Source: Clostridia bacterium
Lineage (GTDB): Bacteria; Bacillota; Clostridia; Oscillospirales; Acutalibacteraceae
NCBI GenBank assembly: GCA_017468425.1
Contig: JAFUIO010000021.1
Span: forward strand, 1 to 64,000
DNA: 64,000 nucleotides
Direction of reading: 5' to 3'
Part shown: positions 61,061 to 64,000 of the stretch, in pieces
Numbering within the stretch: the stretch's first letter is position 1
How the letters are laid out: each line of letters starts with the position of its first letter
Notes under the pieces: generated by a model
The model's input: only the letters and a program-made list of their open reading frames with translations
What the model was told of the DNA's origin: nothing
Databases searched by the model: none
Translations under genes and position numbers: made by a program

Positions 61061-62548
61061 TTGAAATTAGGAAGAATTTCTTTCAAAAAGTCAGGCACAT
61101 TCCGAAAATACTTTATGAGTATTTTTGCATCTGTTCTTATTGTGCTTGTCGTTTTGGGCTTATCGCTTCTTCTTTTCATAGCACAATACTGGAAAGAAAC
61201 AAACGTTACCGTTCTCAAAGAAAACGTTACTACCCTTTCCGACACTGCATCTGAATATTTTGAACTGGATAACAGCGGTCAGTATATCAATAACCCTACT
61301 GTTATGCTTGCCTACTCTTTATCACTGGTTTCAAGTTCTATTGATTCCGATATATATATCTGTGACCTCAGGGGTAACGTGTTTTTGTGTAAAGACATTA
61401 TCAGTTCTATCCGCCTTGAAGACGCAAACCCTTATTGCGAAATTCATTCCCAGATAAATATTCCAGAAAGAATTATAAACCAGGCTATCAAAGGAAATTT
61501 CCAGACTTCGGAATATATTCCCGGACTTTATGAGGAAACTTCACTTATTGTAGGTGAACCAATAACTGTAAACGGAAAGGTTATTGCGGTTGTAATAGGT
61601 GCTCAGCCTTCTCTCGGCAATATGCACCCGTTTGTTACATCTATTCTCAAAATGTTCCTGTTGTCGGCTTTATTTGCTTTCCTTGTTGCATTTTTTGCTG
61701 TATATGTTGTTACCTATTCAATAACCAAGCCTTTAAGACAGATGTCGCTTGTTACGAAAGAATATGCAACAGGTGATTTCAGCAGACGAATAGAAATAAA
61801 AGGAAACAACGAACTTACAGAACTCGGAAATGCGCTCAACTCAATGGCTCAATCTCTTTCCGCCCTTGAATATTCCAGAAGAAGCTTCGTTGCAAACGTA
61901 TCACACGAGCTTAAAACACCTATGACTTCCATAGGCGGATTTATTGACGGTATTCTTGACGGAACAATTCCGCCTGAAGATGAGGCGAAATATCTTAAAA
62001 TAGTTTCCAACGAAGTTAAACGACTTGCACGTCTTGTGACTTCCATGCTCAATCTTTCAAAAATTGAAGCAGGCGAGCTTTCACTTAACCTTAAGAAAAC
62101 AGATATTTCTGCGTTGATTTTCAATACACTTCTTTCTTTTGAACAATTGATAAACCAGAAATCAATCGAAATTACAGGCCTTGACACAATGGACAATATT
62201 TACGTCAACATTGACAAGGACCTTATAAATCAGGTTATTTATAATCTTGTTGACAATGCCGTTAAGTTTACCGAAGACGGCGGTTATATCGATGTACACG
62301 CAAAGCAAGGTGCAGATTACACTAATATTGTTATAAGAAACAGCGGTGCAGGTGTGCCGTCAGAAGAAATAGGAAGAATTTTTGAACGTTTCTATAAAGT
62401 GGATAAATCACGCGGACTTGATACAAAGAGTACGGGACTTGGTTTGTACATTGTAAAATCAATTGTGGAAATGCATGGCGGTACTATTGAAGCACGAAGC
62501 AGATTAGGCGAATATACAGAATTTGAATTTACTTTACCTAATGTTTAA
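61061..62548 (+). CDS. Membrane sensor histidine kinase
   Basis: 495 aa. Two membrane helices (about 20-45 and 196-220) flank an extracellular sensor of about 150 residues with no known ligand. Then HAMP (about 220-270), the phospho-acceptor His in SHELKTPMTSIGGF, the N box LVDNAVKFTEDG and the G boxes KSTGLGLYIVKSIVEMHGG (core quoted). I chose TTG 61061, eight bases after AAAGGAG; the ATG at 61052 touches that site. The pair follows the WalK/PhoR-like layout. Its response regulator is 26 bases upstream, and an HtrA-like protease gene follows. Confidence 0.93.
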   Translation: MKLGRISFKKSGTFRKYFMSIFASVLIVLVVLGLSLLLFIAQYWKETNVTVLKENVTTLSDTASEYFELDNSGQYINNPTVMLAYSLSLVSSSIDSDIYICDLRGNVFLCKDIISSIRLEDANPYCEIHSQINIPERIINQAIKGNFQTSEYIPGLYEETSLIVGEPITVNGKVIAVVIGAQPSLGNMHPFVTSILKMFLLSALFAFLVAFFAVYVVTYSITKPLRQMSLVTKEYATGDFSRRIEIKGNNELTELGNALNSMAQSLSALEYSRRSFVANVSHELKTPMTSIGGFIDGILDGTIPPEDEAKYLKIVSNEVKRLARLVTSMLNLSKIEAGELSLNLKKTDISALIFNTLLSFEQLINQKSIEITGLDTMDNIYVNIDKDLINQVIYNLVDNAVKFTEDGGYIDVHAKQGADYTNIVIRNSGAGVPSEEIGRIFERFYKVDKSRGLDTKSTGLGLYIVKSIVEMHGGTIEARSRLGEYTEFEFTLPNV

Positions 62549-62626
62549 AAATTATTTATAATCTGAAAAAATATTTGTAAAACACATAGGTTAATATAGT
62601 TGCATAAACCCGAAAGGAGCTTATAT

Positions 62627-64000
62627 ATGGACGAAAACAACAACGAATTTTTTAATGATGAGAAAGAGGAAATTTCTCCTGCTGAAAATGAAAATCCGAC
62701 AGAGATTCCTGAGCCCGAGAAAATATCCTATGAACCGAAGGAAACTACATTCTCATCAGAAAGTTCTGAAAATAAAACTACTGAAAGTTATGTGAATAAT
62801 CAGACTTACACAAGTCAGTCAAATCAGGCACAATATGAAAACTTTCAGCCCTACACTCCGCCACAGACTAACTACACATATCAGCCCTATTATCAGGGCA
62901 CTCCCGATAATCCGAAAAAACAAAAAAGCAAAAAAGGTCTTACAATTATCATTTCAATTATAGCCGCTGTTTTTGTTTTTGCTGCAGGATTTGCAATTGC
63001 AGCAGTTGTGAATAACGATTCCGACACATCTTCTGCAGAAGAGGGAAAAACAGGTGACGGCACAGTTATTACTAACGAAAAAACTCCAGATACACCTTCA
63101 CCCACAGGCGATATTCTTTCATCTGTTCAGATTGCTGAAATCGGCAGAGCGTCTTCTGTTGGTGTTGTAGTTTATTCCGCAAACAGCAGTTATTTCTCAC
63201 AGTCTTCACAGTCACAGGCAGGTGAAGGCACAGGTATTGTTGCAAAAATTTCTGAAGACGGCAAATCAACTTATATTCTGACTTGTGCACACGTTATCAG
63301 CGATAAAGGCGTAAGTGCTAAAATTCTCCTTGAAGACGGAACAACTTACGATGCTGACATTGTAGGCTTTGACCAGCAGACAGACGTTGGTGTTCTTAAG
63401 GTTAAAACAACAGACCTTAAATGTGCTGAATTCGGCGATTTCAAAAAGCTTAAAGTCGGCTCTCCCGTTTATGCAGTCGGCAACCCCGGCGGTGCTGAAT
63501 TCTTCGGTTCAGTTACAAACGGTATTGTTTCTTCCATCAGCCGTTCTATCAACAACGAAATCGGCTATACTATGGACTGTATCCAGCACAACGCTGCTAT
63601 CAACCCCGGTAACTCAGGCGGTTCACTTCTTAACGAATACGGCCAGGTAATCGGTATCAACTCATCAAAAATTGCAAGTACCGAATATGAAGGTATGAGC
63701 TTTGCAATACCTATTTCAACTGCACTTAAAGTTGCAAATGAACTTATCGCAAACGGATATGTGCCTGACCGTCCCAAACTTGGCATCACTTACAGCCTTG
63801 CATCTTCACACGACACTTACGCAATGATTGTTCAGATTAAAGGTCTTCCCGCAGGTTCACTTATTATCAGAAGCATTTCTCCTGACAGTGACCTTGCAAA
63901 CCAGGAAGTGCGTGAAGGCGATATGATTACAGCGGTAAACGGAAAAGATTTAGATACTCCCGATGCGCTGCTTGATATTATCGATAAATCAAAAGTAGGC
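62627..64000 (+). CDS. HtrA/DegP-like membrane serine protease (cut by the window end)
   Basis: At least 458 aa, open at the right edge. An acidic, Asn/Gln/Tyr-rich cytoplasmic tail of about 100 residues precedes a membrane helix (ISIIAAVFVFAAGFAIAAVV). The extracellular trypsin-like domain holds the catalytic His in TCAHVIS, Asp in QTDVGVL and Ser in NPGNSGGSLL. A PDZ domain begins at about residue 380 (IRSISPDSDLANQEV) and is cut off. It degrades misfolded envelope proteins. CGAAAGGAG precedes ATG 62627. It lies 78 bases after the kinase gene, which suggests functional linkage. Confidence 0.93.
   Translation, partial: MDENNNEFFNDEKEEISPAENENPTEIPEPEKISYEPKETTFSSESSENKTTESYVNNQTYTSQSNQAQYENFQPYTPPQTNYTYQPYYQGTPDNPKKQKSKKGLTIIISIIAAVFVFAAGFAIAAVVNNDSDTSSAEEGKTGDGTVITNEKTPDTPSPTGDILSSVQIAEIGRASSVGVVVYSANSSYFSQSSQSQAGEGTGIVAKISEDGKSTYILTCAHVISDKGVSAKILLEDGTTYDADIVGFDQQTDVGVLKVKTTDLKCAEFGDFKKLKVGSPVYAVGNPGGAEFFGSVTNGIVSSISRSINNEIGYTMDCIQHNAAINPGNSGGSLLNEYGQVIGINSSKIASTEYEGMSFAIPISTALKVANELIANGYVPDRPKLGITYSLASSHDTYAMIVQIKGLPAGSLIIRSISPDSDLANQEVREGDMITAVNGKDLDTPDALLDIIDKSKVG

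Overview
The window reads as a chromosomal stretch from a low-GC, Gram-positive-type Firmicute. An anaerobic gut clostridium (Oscillospirales/Ruminococcaceae-like) is my inference. The support is the CtsR-McsA-McsB-ClpC operon, the HrcA-GrpE-DnaK-DnaJ operon with a perfect CIRCE element, strong AAGGAGG-type ribosome binding sites, many GTG/TTG starts, and a Tn4451-type clostridial mobile element. No rRNA, tRNA or CRISPR array was found.

Layout. 1-6.2 kb: a minus-strand operon of two flavoproteins, proB, proA and a metallophosphoesterase, ending at a REP-like palindromic repeat. 6.3-15.7 kb: sulP, pnp, rpsO, mfd, a HAD hydrolase and a zinc-ribbon protein. The rpsO-pnp interval holds an unusually dense set of inverted repeats. 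15.8-19.4 kb: a SigH-like sigma factor, a Fur-family regulator, a membrane-anchored protein of unknown function and comM/yifB. 19.5-36.0 kb: three closely related GPH-type transporters with near-identical promoters. An 11.6 kb mobilizable element sits between the second and third.

The mobile element (about 22.75-34.40 kb) has bipartite inverted repeats at its ends, tnpV at the left, and a MobV relaxase, a ParB-like protein, a small protein and a large serine recombinase (TnpX/TndX type) at the right. The recombinase is split by a frameshift at a run of ten A. Its cargo, all on the minus strand, is three GNAT acetyltransferases, a YqeK-like HD hydrolase, a DUF2971 protein, a small pyrophosphatase-like protein, a cupin, a NUDIX hydrolase and one unrecognised 390-aa protein. 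Between cargo and mobilization genes lies about 1 kb of control DNA: a consensus promoter followed by a terminator-like hairpin, a second promoter with a LexA-type operator in its spacer, a roughly 200-nt candidate structured RNA with a predicted pseudoknot, and a candidate oriT.

36-49 kb: an orphan peptide-binding lipoprotein, rmuC, a giant two-domain secreted phosphoesterase, prfB without the usual frameshift, a cyclase-family hydrolase, a sugar-phosphate transferase, three tandem endonuclease/exonuclease/phosphatase paralogs, thyA and folA. 49-60 kb: the two heat-shock operons head to tail, with CtsR operators in the divergent region shared with a beta-CASP metallo-beta-lactamase nuclease. 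60-64 kb: a two-component system followed by an HtrA-like membrane protease that runs off the window.

Protein stability and stress genes (HrcA/DnaK, CtsR/ClpC/McsB, HtrA) and RNA metabolism genes (pnp, the beta-CASP nuclease) are the main housekeeping themes. The mobile element and its regulatory kilobase are the most unusual part.
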